From Streptomyces polyasparticus (lineage in GTDB: Bacteria; Actinomycetota; Actinomycetes; Streptomycetales; Streptomycetaceae): a stretch of 64,000 nt of DNA. This document shows positions 1 through 9,216 of this stretch, one piece after another. Both the position numbers and the translations under genes were made by a program. Under the pieces are notes generated by a model that was given only the letters and a program-made list of their open reading frames with translations, made no database searches and had not been told where the DNA came from. The DNA lies in assembly GCF_014493765.1 (NCBI RefSeq), contig NZ_JACTVJ010000013.1, forward strand, positions 186,001 to 250,000, read 5' to 3'. Positions within the stretch are counted from its first letter, which is position 1. The number at the start of each line of letters is the position of its first letter.

Positions 1-3000
1 GCCGTGTCCAGCTGGGGATCGCGGCCTGCCGCATGGTCCTGCGGGGCGGTCACCACCTCGATGTCCGGGTCGACGCCGTGGTTCTCCACGTCCCAGCCCG
101 GGCCCTCCAGCCAGATCGCGTACTTGGGCTGGGTGACCAGGGTGCCGTCGACCAGACGGTAGCGGCTGTCGATGCCGATGACGCCGCCCCAGGTGCGCAC
201 GCCGACGACCGGGCCGATGCCGAGTGCCTTGATGGCGGCGTTGACGATGTCGCCGTCCGAGCCCGAGAACTCGTTGGCCACCGAGACCACCGGGCCGCGC
301 GGCGCGTCCGCCGGATAGCTGAACGGGCGGCGGCCGCGCGGCAGGTCCCAGCCGACGATGCGGCGGGCGAGCTTCTCGACCACGAGCTGCGAGGTGTGGC
401 CGCCGCGGTTCTCGCGCACGTCCACGACCAGGCCCTCGCGGGCCACCTCCACGCGCAGGTCGCGGTGGATCTGGGCCCAGCCGGGCGCCTGCATGTCGGG
501 GACGTGGAGATAGCCGAGGCGGCCGCCCGACCGCTCGTGCACATACGCGCGGCGGCCGGCGACCCAGGCGTGGTAGCGCAGCGGTTCCTCGTCGGCGAGC
601 GGGACCACGACCGCATGGCGTACGTCGCCGCCGCCGGAGGGCGAGACGGTGAGCTCGACGGTCTTGCCGGCCGAGCCGACCAGGAGCGGTCCCGGGCCGC
701 GCAGCGGGTCCACGGGCCGGCCGTCGACGGCGACCAGGGCGTCGCCGGGGCGGACCGCGACGCCTGGTGCGGCGAGCGGGGAGCGCGCGTACGGGTCGGA
801 GGTCTCCGAGGGCAGGATGCGGTCGATCCGCCAACTGCCGTCCTCGTGCCGGGAGATGTCGGCGCCGAGCAGGCCCTGGCGCGTATCGGATGAGCCGTAG
901 CCGCCGTACGGGGTGACATAGGCGTGCGAGGTGCCGAGCTCGCCGTGCACCTCCCAGAGGAGGTCGACCAGGTCGTCGTGGGTGGCGACGCGTTCCAGGA
1001 CCGGGCGGTAGCGGTCGAGGACGCCGTCCCAGTCGATGCCGCCGAGGTCGGGGCGCCAGAAGTTCTGGCGCATGAGCCGGCCGGTCTCCTCGTACATCTG
1101 CCGCCATTCCGCGGCGGGTTCGATCTGCTGGCGGATACGGGACAGGTCGACGGTGATGTTGGAGTCGCTGCTCTCGTCGGTGGAGGGGCGGCGGTCGCTG
1201 GGGATGACCTTCAGGACCTCGCCGGTGTGCAGCAGGACGCGCTTGCCGTCGCCGGTGACGGTGAAGTGGTGGGCGTCGGTGGCCAGTTCCTCGATCTGCT
1301 GCTGCGCCAGGTCGTAGCGTTCGAGCTCGGTGCGCGGGCCCGGGTCGTCGGGGGTGGCGCGGGAGACGCCGAGTGCGCCGCGTACGGGATGGCGCAGCCA
1401 CAGGACGCCGTCCTTGGCTGCCCGCAGGGTGGAGTAGCGGGCGGCCTCGACGGGGAACGGGATGATCCGGTCGGCGAGTCCGTCGAGGTCGATCCGGGTC
1501 GCGGGCTGGTCCTCGCCGCCCGGGACCTCCTCGCTCTTCTCGGTGGACTCGAAGGGGCGGCCGTGGCGCTGCGGTCCGAAGGGGGACGGGGTGGTCGCCG
1601 CGAGCGTGATCAGGTGCGGGCGGCAGGCGCCGACGAAGGCGAGGTCGAAGACATGCGCGTCGTAGACCGGGTCGAAGGAGCGCTCCGAGAGGAACGCGAG
1701 GTGCTTGCCGTCGAGCGTGAAGGCCGGCGAGAAGTCACGGAAGCGCAGTGGCGTGGCCTCGGTGACGGAGAGGTCGGCGGTGTTGGCGAGCTTCAACTGC
1801 CGTAGCGGGGAAGGGCCCGCGTGCGACCAGGCGAGCCAGGCCGAGTCCGGCGAGAAGACCAGGCCGGTGGCGTCGCCGTCCTCGCTTCTGTCCACCTCGC
1901 GCACCTCGCCGCTCTCGCGGTCGACCAGGAGCACCCGGCCGTCGTGCGAGGCGACCGCGGCGCGGCTGCCGTCGGGCGCCATCGCGAGTGAGAGGACCCG
2001 CCCCAACTGCCCGGCGGCGACCCGCCGTACGGAAGCGCCCGTGGCGACCCCGGCGGCGGGCGCGAACTCCAGGGCGTCCTCGCCCTCGGCGTCCGTCACC
2101 CAGACCACGTGCTCCTCGCCGCTGACCCGGAAGGTGCGCGGCAGCCGGGCCCGTACACCAGGAGTGGAGGCGAGCGCCCGCGCCGGGCCTTCGCGGTGCG
2201 TCACCCAGTGGATCGAGCCGCGTACGGACACGGCGCTGCCCCGGCCGGTGTGGTCGGGCGCGGTCGCGCCGAGGAAGCGGTCGGCCTTGACGGGGTGCGG
2301 CTGCAGATCGACGCGCTGCCCGCCGAGCCGGATGTCGAGCAGCCGCGGTTCGCTGTCGAGATCGTCGACGACCCACAGCTGACCGGCACTTGTGTACACG
2401 ACCCGCTGCCCGTCGCTCGCCGCGTGCCGCGCGTAGTAGCCCTCGGCCGGGCTGTGCCGCCGCAGGTCCGATCCGTCCGGCAGCGAGGAGTGGAGCGCCC
2501 CGACCCCTTCGTGATCCGACAGGAACGCGATCCGCTCCCCCACCCACAGCGGGTATTCGAGATTCCCGTCCAACTCCTCGTGCACGCGGGTGAATTCACC
2601 CTCCCCGCCCAGGTCGATCCACAGCTTCCCCGCCGTACCGCCGCGATACCGCTTCCAGTACGCGGCCTCGCGCCCCATCGACACGGAGACGAGCAGCACC
2701 TGCCCGTCGGGCCCCCAGGCGACATCGCCGACCGGCCCGTACGGCAGCCGCGTCGCGGGCCCGCCGTCGAGCGGGACGTCCCAGGCCCACTGGCGGCGCA
2801 GGGAGGCCTGGCCGTACGTGGTGACGGCGAGGATGCCGCCATCGGGGGTCCAGCCGCGGACCGAGGTCTTGAGACTCCCCCAGTGCGTCAGGCGCTCGGC
2901 CCGCCCGCCGTCGACGGGCGCGTAATGCACCTCGGGCGCGCCGTCCCGGTACGAGGTCCAGGCGACATGGCGGCCGTCCGGGGATATCCGCGGATGGCTC

Positions 3001-3152
3001 ACGGGCATGTTGTCCGCACTGACCCGCCAGGCACGCCCGCCCTCGAGCGGTGCGATCCAGACGTCGTCCTCCGCCGTGAAGGCGACCAACTCGCCGTGCA
3101 CATGCGGGTATCGGAGATACGAGGGATGCGGGAGGTTCGAGGGGGTGGTCAC
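1..3152 (-). CDS. Tricorn-type S41 protease, C-terminus cut by window edge
   Basis: Large cytoplasmic peptidase of the tricorn family (S41B), which trims peptides released by larger proteases. Reading from the GTG at 3152, the N-terminal two thirds are repeated beta-propeller segments of WD40/TolB character, with recurring SPDG/SPDSAW-like turns. A PDZ-like segment and the C-terminal S41 catalytic domain follow. The nucleophile motif EFSGSDGDIVNA places the serine at residue 965, and a histidine in the ELGTSHAYV motif (about residue 743) fits the catalytic base; Thermoplasma tricorn also uses Ser965. The last residues lie beyond position 1. The next gene is divergent, with a gap of only about 60 bases, so both promoters lie in 3153-3211. 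Family assignment is firm; substrates are unknown. Confidence 0.93.
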   Translation of the reverse strand, partial: MTTPSNLPHPSYLRYPHVHGELVAFTAEDDVWIAPLEGGRAWRVSADNMPVSHPRISPDGRHVAWTSYRDGAPEVHYAPVDGGRAERLTHWGSLKTSVRGWTPDGGILAVTTYGQASLRRQWAWDVPLDGGPATRLPYGPVGDVAWGPDGQVLLVSVSMGREAAYWKRYRGGTAGKLWIDLGGEGEFTRVHEELDGNLEYPLWVGERIAFLSDHEGVGALHSSLPDGSDLRRHSPAEGYYARHAASDGQRVVYTSAGQLWVVDDLDSEPRLLDIRLGGQRVDLQPHPVKADRFLGATAPDHTGRGSAVSVRGSIHWVTHREGPARALASTPGVRARLPRTFRVSGEEHVVWVTDAEGEDALEFAPAAGVATGASVRRVAAGQLGRVLSLAMAPDGSRAAVASHDGRVLLVDRESGEVREVDRSEDGDATGLVFSPDSAWLAWSHAGPSPLRQLKLANTADLSVTEATPLRFRDFSPAFTLDGKHLAFLSERSFDPVYDAHVFDLAFVGACRPHLITLAATTPSPFGPQRHGRPFESTEKSEEVPGGEDQPATRIDLDGLADRIIPFPVEAARYSTLRAAKDGVLWLRHPVRGALGVSRATPDDPGPRTELERYDLAQQQIEELATDAHHFTVTGDGKRVLLHTGEVLKVIPSDRRPSTDESSDSNITVDLSRIRQQIEPAAEWRQMYEETGRLMRQNFWRPDLGGIDWDGVLDRYRPVLERVATHDDLVDLLWEVHGELGTSHAYVTPYGGYGSSDTRQGLLGADISRHEDGSWRIDRILPSETSDPYARSPLAAPGVAVRPGDALVAVDGRPVDPLRGPGPLLVGSAGKTVELTVSPSGGGDVRHAVVVPLADEEPLRYHAWVAGRRAYVHERSGGRLGYLHVPDMQAPGWAQIHRDLRVEVAREGLVVDVRENRGGHTSQLVVEKLARRIVGWDLPRGRRPFSYPADAPRGPVVSVANEFSGSDGDIVNAAIKALGIGPVVGVRTWGGVIGIDSRYRLVDGTLVTQPKYAIWLEGPGWDVENHGVDPDIEVVTAPQDHAAGRDPQLDT

Positions 3153-3211
3153 GGCCACACCTTAAGCAGGGCCTCTACCGCTCCGGGAGTCCCAGTGGGA
3201 ACCTGTCTCGT

Positions 3212-3742
3212 ATGGGCGCATTGAGGCGTTTACGCGATCGCCGGGTCCTGGCCGCGACCGGGGCGGTGGCTGCCCTGACCTTGGGCGTCACCGCATGCCA
3301 GGACATCGCCGGAGGGCTCAACACGGTCGCCGTGGCGATCACCACGGACCAGAAGGGCACCGACGCCCTGGAGCGCAAGGGCGTGGACGTCCAGTGGCTC
3401 AGCTGCACTTCGACCTACGGCGAGGGCGGCGGCACGCCGAACTCCTCCAAGTCCCCTTCCGTACGCAGCATCGCGACGGTGGACTGCGAGGGCAGGACCA
3501 AGGACGGCCGCGACATCACCCTCACGGGCAAGGTGACCGAGGAGCTGGGCGGTGCGTGCGTACGGGGTGATCTGACGGGCAAGGTCGGGGGCAAGACCGT
3601 CCTGCGGGCGAAGGTCCTGGGCAACTGCGCGGACGCGCCGCCGAGTTCACGTCCGCCGGGGAACGGCCCGCAGCCGACCGTCACGGTGACGACGACGGTG
3701 ACCGTGTATCCGCCGACCTGCGACTGCCGTCCCGGAAAGTGA
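3212..3742 (+). CDS. Small secreted lipoprotein of unknown function
   Basis: This 176-residue protein has a basic N-terminus, a hydrophobic segment and a lipobox ending VTAC near residue 29. It should therefore be exported, lipid-modified and held on the outer face of the membrane. The mature part is small and beta-rich, with cysteines at LSCTST, VDCEG, GACVRG and LGNCAD that could form disulfides. The C-terminus is Pro/Thr/Val-rich (PTVTVTTTVTV) and ends in CDC. No enzymatic motif is visible. It is divergent from the tricorn protease gene and converges with the frameshifted membrane-protein gene 18 bases downstream. Confidence 0.75.
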   Translation: MGALRRLRDRRVLAATGAVAALTLGVTACQDIAGGLNTVAVAITTDQKGTDALERKGVDVQWLSCTSTYGEGGGTPNSSKSPSVRSIATVDCEGRTKDGRDITLTGKVTEELGGACVRGDLTGKVGGKTVLRAKVLGNCADAPPSSRPPGNGPQPTVTVTTTVTVYPPTCDCRPGK

Positions 3743-3760
3743 CGCGGCGTGGGCGTGCGC

Positions 3761-4260
3761 TCAGGAGAACCCGCCGGCGAGGAACACGATCCCCAGGGCG
3801 ATCAGCGTCGCGGCCGCGATGCCGCCGCCGATGTACCCGAAGATCCGCCCCACCCGCTCCGTGGCCGGGCCTCCTCCTGCCAGCCGAGCTCCTCGGCGAA
3901 CCCCCGGATCAGCCGGTGCCCGTCCGCGGAACGGAAGCTCTGCCGCCCCGAGCCGTCCACCGCACTGCTGAAGGTGCGATAGCGGGCGCGGCCCCGCTCC
4001 ACCGTGCTGCTCCACTGCCCGGCCGGACCGCGCTGCTGCGTACGGACCACGTCCGTGATGGTGAAGGTGTTCGCCGCCGGCCGCAGCACCACCTGATACG
4101 TGTGCCGCTTCCGCACGTACCGCGACGGCTCGGGCACGTCCACGGCCAGCTCGAAGCCCTGCCCGGTGCGCTGCCAGTCGTACGCGGGCTCGGCGGCTTC
4201 CCTGACCCGGGCGCAGAACTCCTCGACGTCGGCGCTGCTCCGGCTCACGACTGTCGCCAC
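3761..4260 (-). pseudogene. Small membrane protein downstream of rsmE, apparent frameshift
   Basis: Translation from the GTG at 4260, which shares one base with the rsmE stop, gives MATVVSRSSADVEEF and about 130 residues of normal-looking protein. After EELGWQEE near 3872 the frame runs into unlikely Arg/Ser-rich sequence and stops at 3802. The frame one base away continues with GPATERVGRIFGYIGGG and then a clear transmembrane helix ending FLAGGFS at 3761. Restoring one C in the CC at 3870-3871 (a G on the coding strand) joins the halves into about 166 residues with a C-terminal membrane anchor. So the gene is either broken, mis-sequenced or frameshifted in translation. The function is unknown. 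Confidence 0.6.
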
Positions 4261-5003
4261 TATCCCCAGCGCCCCGTCCGTCCGAGGAGCAGCGCCGCCG
4301 CGGCGGTACCCGCCGTGGACGTCCGCAGCACACTGGGCCCGAGCCGGTACGGCTTCGCGCCCGCCGCGGCGAACGCCTCCAACTCCTTCGGGGACACGCC
4401 CCCTTCGGGCCCTACGACGAGGACGATCGATCCGGACGCCGGCAGCTCGGCGGACGCGAGCGGCTCGCTGCCCTCCTCGTGCAGGACGGCCGAGAACGAC
4501 GCCTCGCCCAGGAGCGCGGCCACCTGCTTGGTGGAGGCGAGTTCGCCGACCTCGGGGAAGCGCAGCCGGCGCGACTGCTTGCCCGCCTCGCGCGCCGTCG
4601 CCCGCCACTTGTTGAGGGACTTGGCGCCCCGCTCGCCCTTCCACTGCGTGATGCAGCGGGACGCGGCCCACGGCACGATGCCGTCCACACCCGTCTCGGT
4701 CATGATCTCGACGGCGAGCTCACCGCGGTCGCCCTTGGGCAGCGCCTGCACGACAGTGATCCGCGGCGCAGGCTCCGGCTCCTCGCGCAGCTCGGACGCC
4801 TCGACGAAGAGCTTGTCCTTGCCCTCCGTGCGCAGCACGTGCCCGGCCGCCGCCCGCCCTTGACCGTCGGTGAGCACGATCTCCTCACCGATCTGGAGCC
4901 GGCGCACGGACACGGCATGCCGGCCCTCCGGCCCGTCGAGCGTGAGCACGGCACCGGGCCCGGCCCCTTCGAGGGACTCGACCACGAACACGGGGGCGGT
5001 CAT
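4260..5003 (-). CDS. rsmE: 16S rRNA m3U1498 methyltransferase RsmE
   Basis: SPOUT-class methyltransferase that N3-methylates U1498 of 16S rRNA using S-adenosylmethionine; 247 residues is normal for the family. An N-terminal PUA-like beta-barrel carries the early EGRHAVSVRRLQIGEE motif. The SPOUT domain contains ALPKGDRGELAVEIMTETGV and WKATAREAG-like segments, and the SAM-binding trefoil knot has VVGPEGGVSPKELE followed by LGPSVLRTSTA. The ATG overlaps the stop of the nitronate monooxygenase gene (ATGA), so the two are translationally coupled. The small membrane-protein gene follows directly. Confidence 0.95.
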   Translation of the reverse strand: MTAPVFVVESLEGAGPGAVLTLDGPEGRHAVSVRRLQIGEEIVLTDGQGRAAAGHVLRTEGKDKLFVEASELREEPEPAPRITVVQALPKGDRGELAVEIMTETGVDGIVPWAASRCITQWKGERGAKSLNKWRATAREAGKQSRRLRFPEVGELASTKQVAALLGEASFSAVLHEEGSEPLASAELPASGSIVLVVGPEGGVSPKELEAFAAAGAKPYRLGPSVLRTSTAGTAAAALLLGRTGRWG

Positions 5004-6073
5004 GCCGCACCCCTGGCGCCCAGCGAGGAGGCCGCGGACCGGTACTCGGCGGCGAGCACCTCGACCAGCTGCGCGGCCGGCAACTCCCGTGCCATCCGGT
5101 GTCCTTGACCGGCCCACAGCGCCATGCCCTGCGCGTCCCCGGCCTTCGCGGCGGCCTTGCGCAGCCCGCTCGTGAGGTGATGCACCTGCGGATACGCGGC
5201 CGGCGCATAGGGCCCGTGCTCGCGCAGGAACCGGTTGACCAGGCCGCGGGCGGGCCGCCCGGAGAAGGCCCGGGTCAGTTCCGTCCGTACGAACATGGGG
5301 TTGGTCACGGCCTGCTTGTGCAGCACATTGGCGCCGGACTCCGGGCACACCAGGAAGGCTGTGCCGAGCTGCGCCATGTCCGCACCGGCCGCAAGGGCCG
5401 CCGCGATCTGTCCGCCGCGCATCAGACCGCCCGCGGCGATGATCGGCAGCTGCACGGTCTCGCGCACCTGCGTGATCAGCGAAAGGAGCCCGATCCCCGC
5501 GCCGTCCGCCTGCGGATCGTCGCGGTGCGTGCCCTGGTGGCCGCCGGCCTCGATGCCCTGCACGCACACCGCGTCGGCCCCCGCCCACTGCGCGGCCTGC
5601 GCCTCCTCGGGCGTGGTGACGGTGACGACGCTGTACGTGCCGACGCGGGCCAGGGCGTCGAGCACATCGCGGCTCGGGCAGCCGAAGGTGAAGGAGACGA
5701 GCGGCACCGGGTCCTCGACGAGGATCGCCAGCTTGGCGTCGAAGCCGTCGTCGGGATCGGCGTCCGGATCGCCGAGGGGGGTCTCGTACCAGGCGGCCTC
5801 ACCGGCGAGCTGCGCCGAGTAGACGGAGACCGCGGCCTTGTCGGCCAGCTCGGGCTGCGGCATGAACAGATTCACCCCGAAGGGCTGCCCGGTCAGACCG
5901 CGCACCTGCTTGATCTCCTGGTACATGCCGTCGGCCGTCTTGTACCCGGCGGCGAGAAAACCGAGCCCGCCCGCCTCGGAGACGGCAGCGGCCAGAGTGG
6001 GGCAGGAGGCGCCACCCGCCATGGGGGCCTGCACGATCGGGTGGGGGCAGAGATCGGTCAGTGCGGTGGACAT
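5000..6073 (-). CDS. Nitronate monooxygenase family flavoprotein
   Basis: A 357-residue TIM-barrel FMN enzyme of the 2-nitropropane dioxygenase / nitronate monooxygenase family, which oxidises toxic alkyl nitronates. The N-terminal PIVQAPMAGGASCPTLAAAV and GGLGFLAAGY motifs, the central CVQGIEAGGHQGTHR and the phosphate-binding IIAAGGLMRGGQIAAALAAG and AQLGTAFL segments are characteristic. The start at 6073 gives the usual N-terminus. It heads a minus-strand operon with rsmE (4-base overlap). The linkage to an rRNA methyltransferase is conserved in actinomycetes, but the functional reason is unclear. Confidence 0.92.
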   Translation of the reverse strand: MSTALTDLCPHPIVQAPMAGGASCPTLAAAVSEAGGLGFLAAGYKTADGMYQEIKQVRGLTGQPFGVNLFMPQPELADKAAVSVYSAQLAGEAAWYETPLGDPDADPDDGFDAKLAILVEDPVPLVSFTFGCPSRDVLDALARVGTYSVVTVTTPEEAQAAQWAGADAVCVQGIEAGGHQGTHRDDPQADGAGIGLLSLITQVRETVQLPIIAAGGLMRGGQIAAALAAGADMAQLGTAFLVCPESGANVLHKQAVTNPMFVRTELTRAFSGRPARGLVNRFLREHGPYAPAAYPQVHHLTSGLRKAAAKAGDAQGMALWAGQGHRMARELPAAQLVEVLAAEYRSAASSLGARGAA

Positions 6074-6110
6074 GACGGCATCGTGCCACGTCCGCCGTTC
6101 CCTGCTAAAT

Positions 6111-6150
6111 CGGGCCTGCCCTCCTCTCGTACGAGAGGAGGGCAGGCCCG
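6111..6150 (-). terminator. Terminator hairpin after dnaJ2
   Basis: A perfect 20-bp inverted repeat (6111-6130 with 6131-6150, almost no loop in the duplex form) lies between the end of dnaJ2 and the start of the nitronate monooxygenase gene. There is no T-tract, which is common for Streptomyces terminators. It should insulate the nmo operon from the heat-shock operon. Confidence 0.8.
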
Positions 6151-6162
6151 CAAGCGCACAAC

Positions 6163-7299
6163 TCAGCGCCCGTTGAAGGCGTCCTTCAACCGCGAGAACA
6201 GACCCTGCTGGCCGGGCTGGAACTGACCCGTGGGCCGCTCCTCACCGCGCAGCGCCGCCAGCTCCCGCAGCAGCCGCTCCTGCTCGGGATCCAGCTTCTG
6301 CGGCGTCATGACCTCGACATGCACGATGAGGTCACCGCGCCCGCCGCCCCGCAGATGCGTGACGCCACGGCCGTGCAGCGGGATCGACTGACCGGACTGC
6401 GTGCCGGGCCGGATGTCGACCTCCTCCATCCCGTCCAGCGTCTCGAGCGGCACCTTCGTACCGAGCGCGGCCGCCGTCATCGGAATGGTCACCGTGCAGT
6501 GCAGATCGTCGCCGCGCCGCTGGAACACCGGGTGCGGCAGCTCGTGGATCTCGACATAGAGGTCACCGGCGGGACCGCCACCGGGGCCCACCTCGCCCTC
6601 GCCGGCGAGCTGGATCCGCGTGCCGTTGTCGACACCGGCCGGGATCTTCACGGTCAGCGTGCGCCGCGACCGAACGCGGCCGTCACCGGCGCACTCCGGG
6701 CACGGGGTCGGCACCACGGTGCCGAAGCCCTGGCACTGCGGGCACGGCCGCGAGGTCATGACCTGGCCGAGGAAGGACCGCGTGACCTGCGAGACCTCAC
6801 CGCGGCCGCGGCACATGTCACAGGTCTGCGCGGAGGTGCCGGGCGCGGCACCCTCACCGGAACAGGTCGAGCAGACGATCGCCGTGTCGACCTGGATGTC
6901 CTTGGTGGTGCCGAACGCGGCCTCGTCCAGCTCGACCTCGAGCCGGATCATCGCGTCCTGGCCACGGCGCGTACGGGAACGGGGTCCGCGCTGGGACGCC
7001 GTACCGAAGAACGCGTCCATGATGTCCGAGAAGTTCCCGAACCCGCCCTGGCCGAAGCCGCCGGCACCACCGCCGCCGGAGGCCGACAGGGGGTCTCCGC
7101 CGAGGTCGTAGACCTGCTTCTTCTGCGGGTCGGAGAGCACCTCGTAGGCGGCGTTGATCTCCTTGAACCGCTCCTGGGTCTTCGGGTCCGGATTCACATC
7201 CGGGTGCAGCTCGCGGGCGAGTCTGCGGAAGGCCTTCTTGATCTCGTCCTGGGAAGCGTCGCGGCGCACGCCGAGTACGGCGTAGTAGTCCGTGGCCAC
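6163..7299 (-). CDS. dnaJ2: Chaperone DnaJ (second, HrcA-linked copy)
   Basis: Type I Hsp40 co-chaperone of 378 residues that stimulates DnaK ATPase and delivers substrates. The J-domain with HPD is at residues 32-34, followed by a Gly/Phe-rich linker (GGGGAGGFGQGGFGNF). Four CxxCxGxG-type zinc repeats follow (CSTCSGEG, CDMCRGRG, CPQCQGFG, CPECAGDG), then the C-terminal substrate-binding domains. It abuts hrcA with no gap and is co-transcribed from the CIRCE promoter. The first Streptomyces dnaJ is normally in the dnaK operon, so this is taken as the second paralogue. Confidence 0.97.
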   Translation of the reverse strand: MATDYYAVLGVRRDASQDEIKKAFRRLARELHPDVNPDPKTQERFKEINAAYEVLSDPQKKQVYDLGGDPLSASGGGGAGGFGQGGFGNFSDIMDAFFGTASQRGPRSRTRRGQDAMIRLEVELDEAAFGTTKDIQVDTAIVCSTCSGEGAAPGTSAQTCDMCRGRGEVSQVTRSFLGQVMTSRPCPQCQGFGTVVPTPCPECAGDGRVRSRRTLTVKIPAGVDNGTRIQLAGEGEVGPGGGPAGDLYVEIHELPHPVFQRRGDDLHCTVTIPMTAAALGTKVPLETLDGMEEVDIRPGTQSGQSIPLHGRGVTHLRGGGRGDLIVHVEVMTPQKLDPEQERLLRELAALRGEERPTGQFQPGQQGLFSRLKDAFNGR

Positions 7300-8316
7300 T
7301 TACGACTCCGCCAGGATCTGTCCGACGTAACGTGCCACTGCGCGTACTGCTCCCATCGTTCCGGGGTAATCCATGCGGGTCGGGCCGACCACGCCGAGCT
7401 TGGCGACTGCTTCGCCGCCCGAACCGTAGCCGACCGAGACGACCGACGTGGAGTTGAGCCCCTCGTGGGCATTCTCATGCCCGATCCGTACGGTCATGCC
7501 CGAGTCCGTGGCCTCGCCGAGCAGTTTGAGGAGCACGACCTGCTCCTCGAGTGCTTCGAGCACCGGCCGGATCACGAGCGGGAAATCATGTCCGAAGCGC
7601 GTCAGATTGGCGGTGCCGCCGATCATCAGCCGCTCTTCGGTCTCCTCGACAAGGGTCTCGAGAAGCGTCGCGAGGACGGTCGCGACCGTCCCCTGGTCGT
7701 CCCGGTCGAAGGACTCGGGAAGATCCTGGACGAGCTGCGGCACGTCGGAGAACCGGCGTCCCGCCACTCTGCTGTTGAGCCGGGCCCGCAGATCCGCGAG
7801 CGAACTCTCACCGAACGGCGCCGGGCAGTCGACATGCCGCTGCTCGACCCGCCCCGTGTCCGTGATCACCACGAGCATCAGGCGCGCGGGCGCGAGCGAG
7901 AGCAGTTCCACATGCCGCACCGTGGACCGGGTCAGCGAGGGGTACTGCACGACGGCGACCTGCCGCGTGAGCTGCGCGAGCAGCCGTACGGTCCGGCCGA
8001 CGACGTCGTCGAGATCGACGGCCTCGTCCAGGAAGCTCTGGATGGCACGGCGCTCGGGAGCCGACAGCGGCTTGACGCCGGCCAGCTTGTCGACGAAGAG
8101 CCGGTACCCCTTGTCCGTGGGAATCCGCCCGGCACTCGTATGAGGCTGGGCGATGAACCCCTCGTCCTCCAGGGCCGCCATGTCATTGCGGACGGTCGCG
8201 GGCGAGACCCCGAGCTTGTGCCGCTCGGTGAGGGCCTTCGACCCCACCGGCTCCTCGGTGCCCACATAGTCCTGGACGATGGCGCGCAGCACCTCGAGCC
8301 TGCGTTCACTGAGCAT
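7300..8316 (-). CDS. hrcA: Heat-inducible transcription repressor HrcA
   Basis: Repressor of groE-type heat-shock genes that binds CIRCE, with activity coupled to GroEL. The N-terminal winged helix begins [17 protein letters not shown] and contains [27 protein letters not shown]. The C-terminal domain is the usual GAF-like HrcA fold with [14 protein letters not shown]. The ATG at 8316 is chosen because GGAGGT lies 7 bases upstream; an upstream in-frame start would run through the CIRCE element. It is the first gene of the hrcA-dnaJ2 operon and should repress itself. Confidence 0.97.
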   Translation of the reverse strand: MLSERRLEVLRAIVQDYVGTEEPVGSKALTERHKLGVSPATVRNDMAALEDEGFIAQPHTSAGRIPTDKGYRLFVDKLAGVKPLSAPERRAIQSFLDEAVDLDDVVGRTVRLLAQLTRQVAVVQYPSLTRSTVRHVELLSLAPARLMLVVITDTGRVEQRHVDCPAPFGESSLADLRARLNSRVAGRRFSDVPQLVQDLPESFDRDDQGTVATVLATLLETLVEETEERLMIGGTANLTRFGHDFPLVIRPVLEALEEQVVLLKLLGEATDSGMTVRIGHENAHEGLNSTSVVSVGYGSGGEAVAKLGVVGPTRMDYPGTMGAVRAVARYVGQILAES

Positions 8317-8352
8317 CCGCGCACCTCCATCTGTCGATCCCGGTCCGGCCGT

Positions 8353-8379
8353 CTGGCACTCATGACGTGCGAGTGCCAG
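8353..8379 (-). promoter_or_regulatory. CIRCE operator of hrcA-dnaJ2
   Basis: A 9-bp perfect inverted repeat, CTGGCACTC / GAGTGCCAG, with a 9-base spacer matches the CIRCE consensus bound by HrcA. It lies 36 bases upstream of the hrcA start and just downstream of a TACACT -10 box (8394-8399, minus strand), so it occupies the 5' untranslated region. Confidence 0.95.
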
Positions 8380-8458
8380 CAAAGCTTCTGGTCAGTGTAC
8401 GGCCGTCGGGTGCCGCCCCGGCAAGGCCGGTCCGGCCCGATGCGGATAGCGTCACGGT

Positions 8459-9181
8459 ATGAACCTCAGTTGGGAAGAGTTCGGCTGGGAGGAGCTTGCC
8501 GACGGAGTCGGCCGCAGACGGCTCCCCGTCTGGGACGCGACCGTCGCGCTCGTCGTCGGCTCCTCGGGCGCGCTCCTCTTCGACACGGGCTCCTCACTGC
8601 GCGAGGGCGCCGAGATCCGCACACAGGTGCAGGCGTTGCTCGGCGGACGCCGTGTCACGCACATCGCCCTCAGCCATGCGCACTTCGACCACGTCCTCGG
8701 CACGGCCGCGTTCGCCGGCGCGCAGATCTACGCGGCGGCGGGCATGGAACAGGTCCTTTCGGCCGGGCTCGAGGAGCTCCGCCTCGACGCGGTGCGCCAG
8801 GGCGTCCCCGAGAACGAGGCGTCCGCCGCCGCCGACATCGTCATCCGGCCGCACCACCTCATCACCCATGAGTGGAGCATCGACCTGGGCGGCGGCCGCG
8901 AAGTCCTGCTCGCGCTCGCCGGCCCCGCGCACTCCACGTACGACCTGGTCGCCTGGATCCCGGACGCGGAACTCCTCCTGTGCGGCGATCTCGTCGAGGA
9001 GTCGGGCGATCCGCAGGCCGGACCGGACGCCACCCCCGGCCTGTGGCCGCACGCCCTCGACCGCCTGCTCGAACTCGGCGGACCCGAGGCCCGCTACGTG
9101 CCGGGGCACGGTTCGGTGGTGGACGCGAAATTTGTCCGTACGCAGCGCGAGGCCCTGGCCGCAAGGTTCGGCGTGTCGTAA
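8459..9181 (+). CDS. MBL-fold metallo-hydrolase
   Basis: Metallo-beta-lactamase-fold hydrolase of 240 residues. The zinc motif SHAHFDH gives H73, H75, D77 and H78. Later metal ligands are in LAGPAHSTYDLVAW, LCGDLVEESG and YVPGHGSVVD. Substrate is not deducible; the glyoxalase-II-like layout suggests a thioester or small ester. It is divergent from hrcA, sharing the 8317-8458 intergenic region, but CIRCE lies on the hrcA side. Confidence 0.88.
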   Translation: MNLSWEEFGWEELADGVGRRRLPVWDATVALVVGSSGALLFDTGSSLREGAEIRTQVQALLGGRRVTHIALSHAHFDHVLGTAAFAGAQIYAAAGMEQVLSAGLEELRLDAVRQGVPENEASAAADIVIRPHHLITHEWSIDLGGGREVLLALAGPAHSTYDLVAWIPDAELLLCGDLVEESGDPQAGPDATPGLWPHALDRLLELGGPEARYVPGHGSVVDAKFVRTQREALAARFGVS

Positions 9182-9216
9182 CCCGCCCGGCCCACCGCTT
9201 TCCTATTGTCGGCCGA

